39,134 nt of DNA from positions 1 to 39,134 of the forward strand of contig JAQYWO010000046.1 of assembly GCA_029379215.1 (NCBI GenBank). The letters are read 5' to 3'. Below, piece after piece: positions 26,170 to 33,925 of this stretch (position 1 is its first letter; each line of letters begins with the position of its first letter). A model generated the notes under the pieces. The model had not been told where the DNA came from. It was given only the letters and a program-made list of their open reading frames with translations, and did no database searches. The stretch is from Rhizonema sp. PD37. GTDB taxonomy: Bacteria > Cyanobacteriota > Cyanobacteriia > Cyanobacteriales > Nostocaceae. Made by a program: the position numbers and the translations under genes.

Positions 26170-27180
26170 GTGAAAATGGAAGTTATTTTTAAGATTGTTC
26201 GGCAGAAACAAGATTCCTCCCCGGTTGTGCAAAATTACGTTTTGGATGTCTCTGGAGGAAATACGATTCTGGATTGTCTGAATCAGATTAAATGGGAGCA
26301 AGATGGGACGTTAGCGTTTCGCAAAAATTGTCGCAATACAATTTGTGGTAGCTGCGCTGTACGAATTAATGGACGTTCGGCTTTGGCTTGCAAGGAAAAT
26401 GTGAGGAGCGAAATTGCGAGGTTACAACAAACTGAAATATCGGCAAGTGACGCAAATGTGGTTCCAGAAATAACGGTAGCACCTTTGGGCAACATGCCTG
26501 TCATCAAAGATTTGATCGTCGATATGAGTAGTTTCTGGAACAATTTAGAGGCGGTTGCTCCTTATGTGAGTACACGAGGGCGTCAGTTGCCAGAAAGAGA
26601 GTTTTTGCAAACACCTGAAGAGCGATCGCACCTCGATCAAACTGGCAATTGTATTATGTGTGGAGCTTGCTACTCGGAGTGCAATGCCCGTGAGTTTGAC
26701 TCAAACTTTGTCGGTCCTCACGCCCTCGCCAAAGCTCAGCGCATGATTGTAGACTCTCGGGATCATGAAACTGAAAGCCGCTTGGAAAACTACAACCAAG
26801 GTACCAAGGGAGTATGGGGCTGTACTCGTTGTTTTTACTGCAATTCAGTTTGTCCAATGGATGTTGCACCATTAGACCAAATTACTAAAATTAAACAGGA
26901 AATTCTGGCTCAAAAAGATGTCCCGGACAGCGTGTCGATTCGCCACCGTCACGGATTAGTAGAGGTGGTGAAACAAGGTGGTTGGATTAATGAACCTCAG
27001 TTTGTTTTACAAGTCGTCGGTAACTACTTTAGAGACATCAAAGGACTACTAGCGATCGCGCCTTTAGGGTTACGAATGTTAGCTCGAGGTAAATTACCTC
27101 TTTCATTTGAGGCTTCCCAAGGCACTCAACAAGTGCGAGCGCTCATTGAAGCTATTCAACTTGAAAGCAAGAATAGTTAG
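26170..27180 (+). CDS. sdhB: Succinate dehydrogenase / fumarate reductase iron-sulfur subunit
   Basis: A 336-residue iron-sulfur protein that passes electrons from the flavoprotein subunit towards quinone in the thylakoid or cytoplasmic membrane. The N-terminal ferredoxin-like domain has the 2Fe-2S ligands in CRNTICGSCAVRING with SALAC. The C-terminal domain has CIMCGACYSEC and CTRCFYCNSVCPMDVAP for the other clusters. It is longer than the proteobacterial protein (about 240 residues) by a C-terminal extension. The start is the GTG/ATG pair near 26170 (VKMEV frame; ATG 26176 also possible). sdhA is not adjacent, as is usual in cyanobacteria. Confidence 0.93.
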   Translation: MKMEVIFKIVRQKQDSSPVVQNYVLDVSGGNTILDCLNQIKWEQDGTLAFRKNCRNTICGSCAVRINGRSALACKENVRSEIARLQQTEISASDANVVPEITVAPLGNMPVIKDLIVDMSSFWNNLEAVAPYVSTRGRQLPEREFLQTPEERSHLDQTGNCIMCGACYSECNAREFDSNFVGPHALAKAQRMIVDSRDHETESRLENYNQGTKGVWGCTRCFYCNSVCPMDVAPLDQITKIKQEILAQKDVPDSVSIRHRHGLVEVVKQGGWINEPQFVLQVVGNYFRDIKGLLAIAPLGLRMLARGKLPLSFEASQGTQQVRALIEAIQLESKNS

Positions 27181-27182
27181 CA

Positions 27183-27234
27183 GGTAAGGGAGGTAAGGGA
27201 GGTAAGGAAGTGCAAATTCCGCACCTCCTCATTT
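27183..27234. terminator. 9-bp tandem repeat and hairpin between convergent genes
   Basis: GGTAAGGGA is repeated almost three times at 27183-27210 directly after sdhB. It runs into a hairpin (GGAAGTGC against GCACCTCC, one mismatch) followed by TCATTTTT. The hairpin plausibly ends sdhB transcripts before the converging TolB-like gene. Confidence 0.5.
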
Positions 27235-27254
27235 TTAACGAACGCACCTCAACT

Positions 27255-27779
27255 TCAGCGTGGATCTTGAGGTATATTCAGTGGTTCTCCAGAACGGTTA
27301 TAAACAGAAATATCCCACTGCCCATTAACGCTTTGCTCAAAAGCAATTCGACTCCCATCCGCGCTAATTGTAGGGCGGCGCACTTCTGCTGGTAAATTGG
27401 CTGTTAAATTGCGTGATTGACGTGTTTCGCGATCATAGAGGAAAATAGCTGATCGCCCCTGACGATTAGCAGCAAACACGATATACCGCCCGTTAAGAGA
27501 AACAGCAGGATGAGAGGCGATCGTATCCAAGGAGTTTAAACCCGGTAAATCAATTAAACTGCGAGTTATGGTATCAAACATATAAATATCTTGGCTACCA
27601 CGTCGATCGCTGGCAAAAACAATGTATCTCCCACTAATTTGGGGATTTAATTCTGAAGCCGTACTATTGAGACTTTGACCTCCGGGATCAAAAGGATAAC
27701 TCAGTATTTGAGGGTATCCTGTACAGCTACTTAAAAGGCTAGTTGTGACAAATATAGGTATAAAAATAGAGCGTTTCAT
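27255..27779 (-). CDS. TolB-like WD40/PD40 repeat lipoprotein 1
   Basis: A 174-residue exported protein counted from ATG 27779, where a lipoprotein signal begins (MKRSIFIPIFVTTSLLSSC, Cys at 19). A longer frame to 27881 would bury this signal behind 34 residues. PD40-type beta-propeller blades are visible: ISGRYIVFASDRRGSQDIYMFD, LNGRYIVFAANRQGRSAIFLYD and ADGSRIAFEQSVNGQWDISVYN in parts. Three to four blades are too few for a full propeller, so it may dimerise or pair with its neighbour. It is homologous to the next gene upstream, from which it is separated by 135 bp. Confidence 0.75.
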   Translation of the reverse strand: MKRSIFIPIFVTTSLLSSCTGYPQILSYPFDPGGQSLNSTASELNPQISGRYIVFASDRRGSQDIYMFDTITRSLIDLPGLNSLDTIASHPAVSLNGRYIVFAANRQGRSAIFLYDRETRQSRNLTANLPAEVRRPTISADGSRIAFEQSVNGQWDISVYNRSGEPLNIPQDPR

Positions 27780-27914
27780 AAGTGAGTTAGGAGTCAGGAG
27801 GAGCGGATAAACGGAGGCACAAGGAGCTTCCATGTAGAGACGCTCAGCTTTATTGAGTCTTTCTTTAAAGACAGGGGTCAAGAGTTAAGAATTATTGATC
27901 TGCTCCCCCTCTCC

Positions 27915-28469
27915 TTATGGCGCAGAGACTGGCGCACCATTGGCAATATCTAACTCAATATTTGGTCCCCGATCTATGACTTCAATATCCCATTGACCAC
28001 GACTGGCGGTTTCAAATACGACATAACGCCCATCTGGGCTGATATTTGGATTTCTTAACCAGCCGCGATATGTGGGAGTAAGAATTTGTGATTGTTGTGT
28101 AGAACGATCATAAAGCGCTATGACCGGTCTACCTTGATCGCTAGTAATATAAGCAGTGTAACGCCCAGTGTAGCTGAGGCTAGGACTTTCGATAATTGTC
28201 TCCGGTCGGTTTAAGTTAGACAGATCAACAAACTGTTGCTGTTCGATATCGTACAGCAACAGTTGTTGACTCATATTACGATTTGAGACAAATGCCAAAA
28301 AACGACCATTGCCACTCAAGGCAGGTTGCTCTTCAGTATAGCGACTGTTAAGAGATGTTGGTCCAATAGAGATCTCACTGTAGCTACAGGATGCGAGCAA
28401 ACAAGATATGCTCAAACTCAGACTCCAGTAAATTTGTTTTTGGAGCCATCCGGGGGTAAATTTTTTCAC
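27915..28469 (-). CDS. TolB-like WD40/PD40 repeat lipoprotein 2
   Basis: A 184-residue paralogue of the downstream gene. It has a basic start, a hydrophobic signal (about 13-27) and the lipobox LLASC. The blades carry the same signature: NGRFLAFVSNRN with LLLYD, TGRYTAYITSDQGRP with IALYD, and DGRYVVFETASRGQWDIEV. Length is similarly short for a propeller. Both probably sit in the periplasm, attached to a membrane. The partner and cargo are unknown; TolB itself belongs to the Tol-Pal envelope system, but no other Tol gene is present here. Confidence 0.78.
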   Translation of the reverse strand: MKKFTPGWLQKQIYWSLSLSISCLLASCSYSEISIGPTSLNSRYTEEQPALSGNGRFLAFVSNRNMSQQLLLYDIEQQQFVDLSNLNRPETIIESPSLSYTGRYTAYITSDQGRPVIALYDRSTQQSQILTPTYRGWLRNPNISPDGRYVVFETASRGQWDIEVIDRGPNIELDIANGAPVSAP

Positions 28470-28517
28470 CTCAGCTTTTTCCGTTGCCCCTTCAGATGTT
28501 CTTCAGCTTGTTTAGAT

Positions 28518-29498
28518 TTATTCCTCAAAATTTACTGGATTGTCTGGATCATGATCTCTCGCATCAATAGGTTTGTATTCTACGTATTCACTTGGCATGA
28601 CATCATCCTCCCGTTCCCTCCCTGAAGTTGAATCCGTCGGTAGACGACGTCTTCTCTGTCTAGGAGCTACATCTTCATCACGGCTTTCTGGACGAATAGA
28701 TCCCTTAGTACCACTACGGCGCGTTGAAGATCTTCTTTCGTCAGTTATTGAACTATTTCTATCATCAGAAGATCTTCTTTCGTCAGTTATTGAACTATCT
28801 CTATCATCAGAAGATCTTCTTTCTTGAGTTGTTGAACTATCCCAATCATCAGAATATCTAGATGAACCCCAATTTTCATCTTCCAGCCTTTCTGGGTTAC
28901 GATTCGTTGAACCTCCAGAACTGCGGCGACGTGTCTTATTTGGTGATGTTGGTCTTTCACTGGTACGTCGTTCCGAACGGGAACGGGTTTCATCATCGTA
29001 ATAACTATCACGAGATGAACGGCTATCCCTGCTACCCGGTATTCTCGCACGCGGGGTGCGTTCCTCTTCGTAGTCATAAGGAAGTGGATCTAATTCTGCA
29101 TCCACCTCCGCCTGGTACTTCCTGTTATATTGATAGCGATCGCTAACCTCTCGCTCGTCGTCCACAATGGGGGTATTGCGCTTGGCTTGCTGGGTAGCAA
29201 TACCTCGCAGCCGAATACTTTCGACTGCAAAAAATACTGTTGTCCCTGCCAAAAGCAACTGACCAAACTGCAAAATTGGATCTAAACGCCAACCTTGAAA
29301 TATGAGAATGAAGCCGCAGAGTAAGCCTACGGCCGCGAAAAAGATATCTTGGTCTCTTGATAGCTCTGGACGCACAGTGCGGAGAAAGTAGAGTGCTGCC
29401 CCAGCCACAGCCAGGACGATTCCTAGAATACTGGCTGAGTTCGCCCCAAAATTTACCTGAGCCAGAACACTGGCTGAGTTCAGCCCAAAAGTTAACAT
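28518..29498 (-). CDS. Ycf66 family protein with repetitive C-terminus
   Basis: A 326-residue protein. The first 100 residues are hydrophobic with about four membrane helices (ASILGIVLAVAGAALYFL, then DIFFAAVGLLCGFILIFQGW and LLLAGTTVFFAVESI), matching the Ycf66 family of cyanobacteria and plastids. The remainder is highly polar, rich in Arg, Ser, Asp and Glu, and probably disordered. It contains three copies of a 14-residue repeat near DERRSSDDRDSSIT, encoded by 42-bp units at 28726-28851. The function of Ycf66 is unknown. Its position next to psbX is consistent with a photosynthetic role. Confidence 0.88.
   Translation of the reverse strand: MLTFGLNSASVLAQVNFGANSASILGIVLAVAGAALYFLRTVRPELSRDQDIFFAAVGLLCGFILIFQGWRLDPILQFGQLLLAGTTVFFAVESIRLRGIATQQAKRNTPIVDDEREVSDRYQYNRKYQAEVDAELDPLPYDYEEERTPRARIPGSRDSRSSRDSYYDDETRSRSERRTSERPTSPNKTRRRSSGGSTNRNPERLEDENWGSSRYSDDWDSSTTQERRSSDDRDSSITDERRSSDDRNSSITDERRSSTRRSGTKGSIRPESRDEDVAPRQRRRRLPTDSTSGREREDDVMPSEYVEYKPIDARDHDPDNPVNFEE
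28726..28851. repeat. Three 42-bp tandem repeats inside ycf66
   Basis: Units at 28726-28767, 28768-28809 and 28810-28851 start with GAAGATCTTCTTTC. The first two are nearly identical and the third is more diverged. The length is a multiple of three, so copy-number change keeps the frame. Each unit contains the palindrome AGAAGATCTTCT at its junction. Confidence 0.9.
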
Positions 29499-29569
29499 TG
29501 CTGTTTTCCCAATAGTCTAATCTATATTAGCGACTCATCATTAAAATCACTACTGCGAATAGAAATAAT

Positions 29570-29603
29570 ATATAGAGACGCATTCAGAATCGCGTCTCTA
29601 TAT
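29570..29603. repeat. GAGACG-family hairpin with 12-bp arms
   Basis: ATATAGAGACGC and GCGTCTCTATAT pair exactly around a 10-base loop (ATTCAGAATC) that can extend the stem by three more pairs. It lies between psbX and ycf66 (both minus strand). Confidence 0.75.
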
Positions 29604-29659
29604 TCACCGCTAACAGTATCGATAAAGTGCTGAACTCAGTAATTCGGCAATTATCTCAC

Positions 29660-29685
29660 AGAGTAACGCTTTTAAGCGTTACTCT
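29660..29685. repeat. Palindromic hairpin downstream of psbX
   Basis: AGAGTAACGCTT and its reverse complement are separated by two T residues, giving a near-perfect 26-bp palindrome. It lies about 115 bp downstream of the psbX stop on the minus strand and may end that short transcript. Confidence 0.6.
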
Positions 29686-29799
29686 TTCAGTTCCTTAAGT
29701 GCCGCAGTGTAAACCTTGAGATTTAAACTTAACTTTATACAAGTCATCAAGGCACCTGGGGAAGAAGTGGGACGGGAGTCTAATAGACTACCATCAGCA

Positions 29800-29919
29800 T
29801 TATGTGCGCTTGACTTTATCTCTTTGGCTGACAAAAACCAATCCCACTACTACTGGGATAACGACAATCAACGTACCAGCCAACAAACTCAAAAGGAAAT
29901 TTGCTAAAGAAGGCGTCAT
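29800..29919 (-). CDS. psbX: Photosystem II protein PsbX
   Basis: A 39-residue single-span membrane protein. The sequence begins MTPSLANFLLSLLAG and ends VGLVFVSQRDKVKRT, matching the PsbX pattern (short N-terminus, one helix, then SQ-D-K basic tail). PsbX sits at the edge of photosystem II near cytochrome b559 and influences plastoquinone exchange at QB. A purine-rich site (AGGTTGAG) lies just upstream of the ATG. Its neighbours are ycf66 on the same strand and the YggT gene in the opposite direction. Confidence 0.95.
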   Translation of the reverse strand: MTPSLANFLLSLLAGTLIVVIPVVVGLVFVSQRDKVKRT

Positions 29920-30116
29920 AGATCTCAACCTTTTTTTACATTCTTAGTATTAATTTTACTGGTCTATCAGTTTCTTGAGAAGCCTCCTTTACATATAGTT
30001 TTTACCCACCTTTGAAAGTGCTGTAGTCCGTTAATATTATAGAGAGTGCTTTACAAAACTTAAAAATTTATAGCAGCACGAGTTTTTCTTTTCTCAGAGA
30101 CAAAGAGCTTCAAACC

Positions 30117-30401
30117 ATGAGTGGTGTTAACCTGACTGCTTGGATTCTCAACCCCTTGTTGGGTCTGATGATATTCTTGTTTATTTTTCGGATAGTTTTG
30201 ACTTGGTACCCCCAAGTGAATCTCAATCAATTGCCCTTTAACCTAGTAGCTTGGCCAACGGAACCTTTTTTGATTCCGTTACGAAAGCTGATCCCACCCA
30301 TTGGTGGAGTGGATATTACTCCGATCATTTGGGTTGGTATTTTCAGTTTATTACGGGAAATTCTATTAGGTCAGCAAGGATTGCTGACTTTACTAACATA
30401 A
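30117..30401 (+). CDS. YggT family membrane protein (Ycf19-like)
   Basis: A 94-residue protein with two hydrophobic helices (about 8-29 and 66-92) and the family's conserved middle, RIVLTWYPQVNLNQ with PTEPFLIPLRKLIPPIGGVDITP. YggT/Ycf19 proteins in cyanobacteria and plastids are linked to thylakoid and cytochrome b6f assembly or to nucleoid distribution and division, depending on the paralogue. Which role applies here is not evident. The gene is divergent from psbX. Confidence 0.9.
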   Translation: MSGVNLTAWILNPLLGLMIFLFIFRIVLTWYPQVNLNQLPFNLVAWPTEPFLIPLRKLIPPIGGVDITPIIWVGIFSLLREILLGQQGLLTLLT

Positions 30402-30428
30402 AAAAAATACATTTTTTCAGATAGCTGC

Positions 30429-30455
30429 CCTCTGCCGATGCGAGTGAGTGCTGGT
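30429..30455. repeat. Left copy of 27-bp inverted repeat around accC
   Basis: This stretch (core CTCTGCCGATGCGAGTGAGT) is the exact reverse complement of 32373-32399. Together they enclose accC and about 1.9 kb. The match ends sharply on both sides. Confidence 0.9.
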
Positions 30456-30478
30456 TAATTTACCGGACATGATATCAC

Positions 30479-30520
30479 GTGAACCTCTGGGGACTGAAGC
30501 TTTCGCCCCCAGAGGTTCAC
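30479..30520. terminator. Perfect 14-bp stem hairpin
   Basis: GTGAACCTCTGGGG (30479-30492) pairs exactly with CCCCAGAGGTTCAC (30507-30520) around a 14-base loop. It is GC-rich and very stable, in the gap between converging YggT and accC. It lacks an adjacent T-run, so it may be a terminator, a processing site or part of a repeat. Confidence 0.5.
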
Positions 30521-30668
30521 ATGAATGTATGATTTTTAATACTCTGACATAAGTGCCGGATGTCCGAAGCCTTTCTTTGTCAAGCTGTGAAATCTATTGC
30601 CTTTGAGTTTCGTCTCCAATGAGTTTCGCCACTTTACGATTCTGATTTAAATCGCTATAGATTTACTT

Positions 30669-30758
30669 AGGGTTTGCTGAATAAGTCTCTAAAGCATATT
30701 GCCAAGAAATAAAGAACCCTTTATCTGGACTTCCTGACACTTATATTCAGCAAGCCCT
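30669..30758. mobile_element. 90-bp MITE-like element with ACTT duplication
   Basis: The terminal inverted repeats AGGGTTTGCTGAAT and ATTCAGCAAGCCCT match at 13 of 14 positions. The element is flanked by ACTT on both sides (30665-30668 and 30759-30762), consistent with a 4-bp target duplication. It has no coding capacity. Ends of the form AGGGCTTGCTGAATA resemble those of cyanobacterial transposons, but the parental family is not identified here. Confidence 0.6.
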
Positions 30759-30822
30759 ACTTAGAGGGATGTAGTTCTTCTTAAAGTCTTAACGCCCTTA
30801 CTAGTATAATAAAAGTCTGACA

Positions 30823-32172
30823 TTATACTTGTTTTTTTAGATCCTGCACGAAATCGGTGTAAACATTACCCTGCAAAAACTGCTGATTTTCCATAATTTT
30901 TTGATGAAACCCAATGGTAGTTGGTAATCCCGTAATAGCGCATTCCCGCAGGGCACGTTTCATTCGATTAATAGCGGTAGGGCGATCTGCACCCCAAACA
31001 ATTAACTTACCAATTAAAGAATCGTAATAAGGAGGAATTTGATAATCAGTGTAAACATGAGAATCAATTCTGACTCCGGGACCTCCAGGAGGCAGATAAC
31101 CACTGATATGTCCTGCTGCCGGACGAAAGTCATGGTCGGGATCTTCGGCGTTAATGCGACATTCGATCGCATGACCACGTAAGACAACTTGGTCTTGAGT
31201 CAGTTTCAACCTTTCTCCTTGGGCAATTAGAATTTGTTCGACAACTAAGTCCACTCCAGTAATCATTTCCGTCACAGGATGCTCCACTTGAATCCGCGTA
31301 TTCATTTCCATGAAATAGAAGCGACCGGATCTATCTAAGAGAAACTCGATAGTCCCTGCCCCTGTATAGTTAATGAACTCAGCAGCTTTCACAGCAGCTT
31401 GTCCCATTTTCTCTCGGAGATCTGAGTCAAGAGCCGGGCTGGGAGCTTCTTCCAACAGCTTCTGATTCCGGCGCTGAATCGAGCAATCCCGTTCGCCTAA
31501 GTGGATAACATTACCGTAGTTATCAGCTAGAATTTGGAATTCAATGTGACGGGGACGCTCAATAAATTTTTCTAGATAAACGCCGGAATTGCCGAATGCT
31601 GCGCCTGCTTCGCCTTGTGCAGCTTGAAAGGATTTGAAAAATTCGCTTTCAGAACGCACCAGCCGCATACCCCTTCCGCCACCACCAGCTGTCGCTTTGA
31701 TCATCACTGGATAGCCGATTTTATTCGCTGTCGCCAATCCTTCTTCTTCGGAATCTATCAAACCATTACTACCCGGTACCGTCGGCACTCCTGCTTTTTG
31801 CATGGTTTCTTTCGCCGTAGATTTATCCCCCATCAGCCGAATAGCTTCTGGAGATGGACCAATAAAGGCAATATGATGATCAGCACATATTTCGGCGAAC
31901 CGAGCATTTTCTGCCAAAAAGCCATAACCTGGATGAATAGCGCTGGCGTTGCGTGTCAAAGCAGCCGCAATAATATTGGGAATATTCAAATAACTTTTAC
32001 TGCTTTTCGCTTCGCCGATACAAACGGCTTCATCAGCGAGTTGGACGTGGAGAGCATTACGATCAACAGTGGAATGTACTGCAATAGTCGCAATCCCCAT
32101 TTCTTCACAAGCGCGGAGAATGCGAAGAGCTATTTCTCCCCGATTAGCAATTAATATTTTGTCAAACTTCAT
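30823..32172 (-). CDS. accC: Biotin carboxylase subunit of acetyl-CoA carboxylase
   Basis: A 449-residue cytosolic enzyme that carboxylates biotin on BCCP with ATP and bicarbonate, the first step of fatty acid synthesis. Motifs: [14 protein letters not shown] at the N-terminus, [16 protein letters not shown], the glycine-rich ATP-grasp loop [49 protein letters not shown] with the catalytic Glu, and ECRINAEDP. Length is standard for AccC. accB is not adjacent. The gene lies between 27-bp inverted repeats. Confidence 0.98.
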   Translation of the reverse strand: MKFDKILIANRGEIALRILRACEEMGIATIAVHSTVDRNALHVQLADEAVCIGEAKSSKSYLNIPNIIAAALTRNASAIHPGYGFLAENARFAEICADHHIAFIGPSPEAIRLMGDKSTAKETMQKAGVPTVPGSNGLIDSEEEGLATANKIGYPVMIKATAGGGGRGMRLVRSESEFFKSFQAAQGEAGAAFGNSGVYLEKFIERPRHIEFQILADNYGNVIHLGERDCSIQRRNQKLLEEAPSPALDSDLREKMGQAAVKAAEFINYTGAGTIEFLLDRSGRFYFMEMNTRIQVEHPVTEMITGVDLVVEQILIAQGERLKLTQDQVVLRGHAIECRINAEDPDHDFRPAAGHISGYLPPGGPGVRIDSHVYTDYQIPPYYDSLIGKLIVWGADRPTAINRMKRALRECAITGLPTTIGFHQKIMENQQFLQGNVYTDFVQDLKKQV

Positions 32173-32765
32173 TTTCTCGTTTCGCTCTCAGTCCAGTAGA
32201 TTGACGTTATTTCTGTCAAATTTCAAACAAAGCTCTCGCTCTTCTTTCAAATTTTGACAAGAGTTTCTTAAGCTTCATCCCAAATATAGGAAAGGATTCA
32301 ACTTTTTGTCTTTGGTGGGAGTCTGTGGACGTGTACAATTGTAATACTACAAAATACTACAAAAAACACTCGACCAGCACTCACTCGCATCGGCAGAGGC
32401 AGAAGGAATAAGTAATCTTGTGTACATAACAAGACTCTGTTCTCTGCCAAAGCCACCACAAACCGGGTACTCACCGCCCCCACTGATTTTTTTCCCCTTC
32501 TGCATAGCTGCCGTTCTTCTTGACACCTTATGCAGCTACGACGTTTCTATAAGTCAGATATACCTATTGAAGAAATTTTAGAGTCCTTAACTAACTTTTT
32601 TTGGAACAAGAGTGTCAGTTTGTGATAATTTCTGCAAAAAAACCAGGTTTCTACCAAAATATAGTGCCTCTATTAAGTCAGGTCCCAATAGAAAAATTAT
32701 ATTTATTTCATCGACATATGCTGCACGCTATTTTTTATGCTATATTCTATATTTAGAAAAAACCA
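32173..32765. other. Spacer of 593 bp between accC and the tRNA
   Basis: It holds the accC promoter at the left and the tRNA promoter at the right. A short direct repeat (AATACTAC, near 32343 and 32353) precedes the right copy of the 27-bp inverted repeat (32373-32399). Apparent frames over this stretch are short and one would run into the tRNA, so I do not accept them as genes. Confidence 0.5.
32373..32399. repeat. Right copy of 27-bp inverted repeat around accC
   Basis: It is the exact reverse complement of 30429-30455. It lies 200 bp upstream of the accC start codon. Confidence 0.9.
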
Positions 32766-32846
32766 GCGGATGTGGCGGAATTGGTATACGCGCACGTTTG
32801 AGGGGCGTGTGCCTTTGGCTTGCGAGTTCGAGTCTCGCCATCCGCA
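32766..32846 (+). tRNA. tRNA-Leu (anticodon GAG)
   Basis: The 81-base cloverleaf has a 7-bp acceptor stem (GCGGATG with CATCCGC), the D-arm GCGGAATTGGTATACGC, an anticodon stem CACGT/GCGTG with loop TTGAGGG (anticodon GAG, reading CUU and CUC), a long variable arm typical of Leu, and a T-arm GCGAG-TTCGAGT-CTCGC. The discriminator base is A and CCA is not encoded. An AT-rich promoter region precedes it. Confidence 0.95.
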
Positions 32847-32848
32847 TT

Positions 32849-32901
32849 AAAGCTGTTAGCAATTAGCAAAAAAGCTGATTATAGTTGCTGACAGCTTTTT
32901 T
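32849..32901 (+). terminator. Terminator of the tRNA-Leu gene
   Basis: AAAGCTGTTAGCAA and TTGCTGACAGCTTT pair with one G-U, around a 22-base A-rich loop, and are followed by a T-run. It starts two bases after the tRNA, as expected of its own terminator. Confidence 0.75.
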
Positions 32902-33175
32902 ACAAAGAAAAGCAAATGGCAGATTGCAGCTATATAATTTGTATCAATAGAAACTTCAGTTCTGAGTATAAAGTTCAGTTCAACAAAAGGATTGGAGCGA
33001 GATGCTCTAAGCGAGATACAAGGTGTCTAATACCATTTCTATATGAAGATGCAACTTTTCAGATCCCCCCAACCTCTCCTTTTTAAGGGGCTAAAAAATT
33101 ATTTAGCGCTGCTTCATGGAGAAACTGTATCAGCTTCGATCCTTTAGAGAAATAAGTAAAGTTTTGTAAAGAACA

Positions 33176-33778
33176 TTGACTGCAACTTTTACACCAACAA
33201 ATAATTTTGAACTGCCAGGGGGCTGGCATTGTCTGACTCCAATTTGGCAGAGTCAGGAAGAGGATATTCAGCACGGTTTGCCTCATACTCAGCTTTCCCC
33301 TTGTTGGCAAATGCTACTTTTGGGTGATGGTTCGCCAACTCGTCACTTACAACTGCTCACGGGTGAACCGACAGAAGTGGATGTTATTGATATGTCATTT
33401 ATTGGTATGGACTTGGATAAAGCTCCTAACTTAATCCAGGCTTTACCCGGACCGCGATTGCGGCGACAAGTTTGGCTACGTACTTCCTCCGGTCAGCGCT
33501 TGGCATATGCTACCTCTTGGTGGGAAGCATCTCATGTAGATGAGTATTTACAAAATCGTTCATTACCTATTTGGGCAAGTCTAGCTCGTCTTCGGACAGA
33601 GTTATACCGAGATGTCCAAGGTATTTATTACGGTCACTCACATGCTTTAGAGGTAGGTTTTGATGAAAAAGGACCTTTTTGGGGTCGCCACTATTTGTTT
33701 TGGCATCACGGGCTACCCCTAACTTTAATTTATGAAGTTTTTTCACCTTATTTAACAAAGTATTTGGGAGAGACGTAA
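33176..33778 (+). CDS. Chorismate lyase (DUF98 family)
   Basis: A 200-residue soluble enzyme of the cyanobacterial chorismate pyruvate-lyase family, which turns chorismate into 4-hydroxybenzoate for plastoquinone synthesis. Family features are the WQMLLLGDGSPTRHLQLLTG segment, GPRLRRQVWLRTSSGQRLAY with the Arg-rich substrate region, the ATSWW strand, and the C-terminal YEVFSPYL with Glu. Length is close to the family norm. The start is TTG 33176; no better start is available nearby and the ribosome site is weak. Confidence 0.82.
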   Translation: MTATFTPTNNFELPGGWHCLTPIWQSQEEDIQHGLPHTQLSPCWQMLLLGDGSPTRHLQLLTGEPTEVDVIDMSFIGMDLDKAPNLIQALPGPRLRRQVWLRTSSGQRLAYATSWWEASHVDEYLQNRSLPIWASLARLRTELYRDVQGIYYGHSHALEVGFDEKGPFWGRHYLFWHHGLPLTLIYEVFSPYLTKYLGET

Positions 33779-33925
33779 GTAATCAATGTCTCTTTGCTAG
33801 TTATATAGTTAGAACTGGTAATGGGTAATGGGAAGATCGTTACCTATTTGGCAATGCCTCTTTTCCCAAATAAACTACCAATAACCCTGCATCATATACT
33901 GTTTAACGAGCAACAAAGGAATAAG

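Larger units (their letters stand above)
30402..30822. other. Spacer of 421 bp between YggT and accC
   Basis: This is a gap between converging genes with no gene of its own. It contains the left copy of a 27-bp inverted repeat (30429-30455), a strong hairpin (30479-30520) and a 90-bp MITE-like element (30669-30758), each listed separately. Confidence 0.6.

Noticed and set aside
27183..27210. CRISPR-like repeats
   Set aside because: The 9-bp units are directly adjacent with no spacers; it is a simple tandem repeat.
27780..27881. N-terminal extension of the first TolB-like gene
   Set aside because: A clear lipoprotein signal starts at ATG 27779; the upstream part would place it in the protein interior.
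32612..32866. 84-codon frame before and through the tRNA
   Set aside because: It reads through the complete tRNA-Leu gene, so it is a chance frame.
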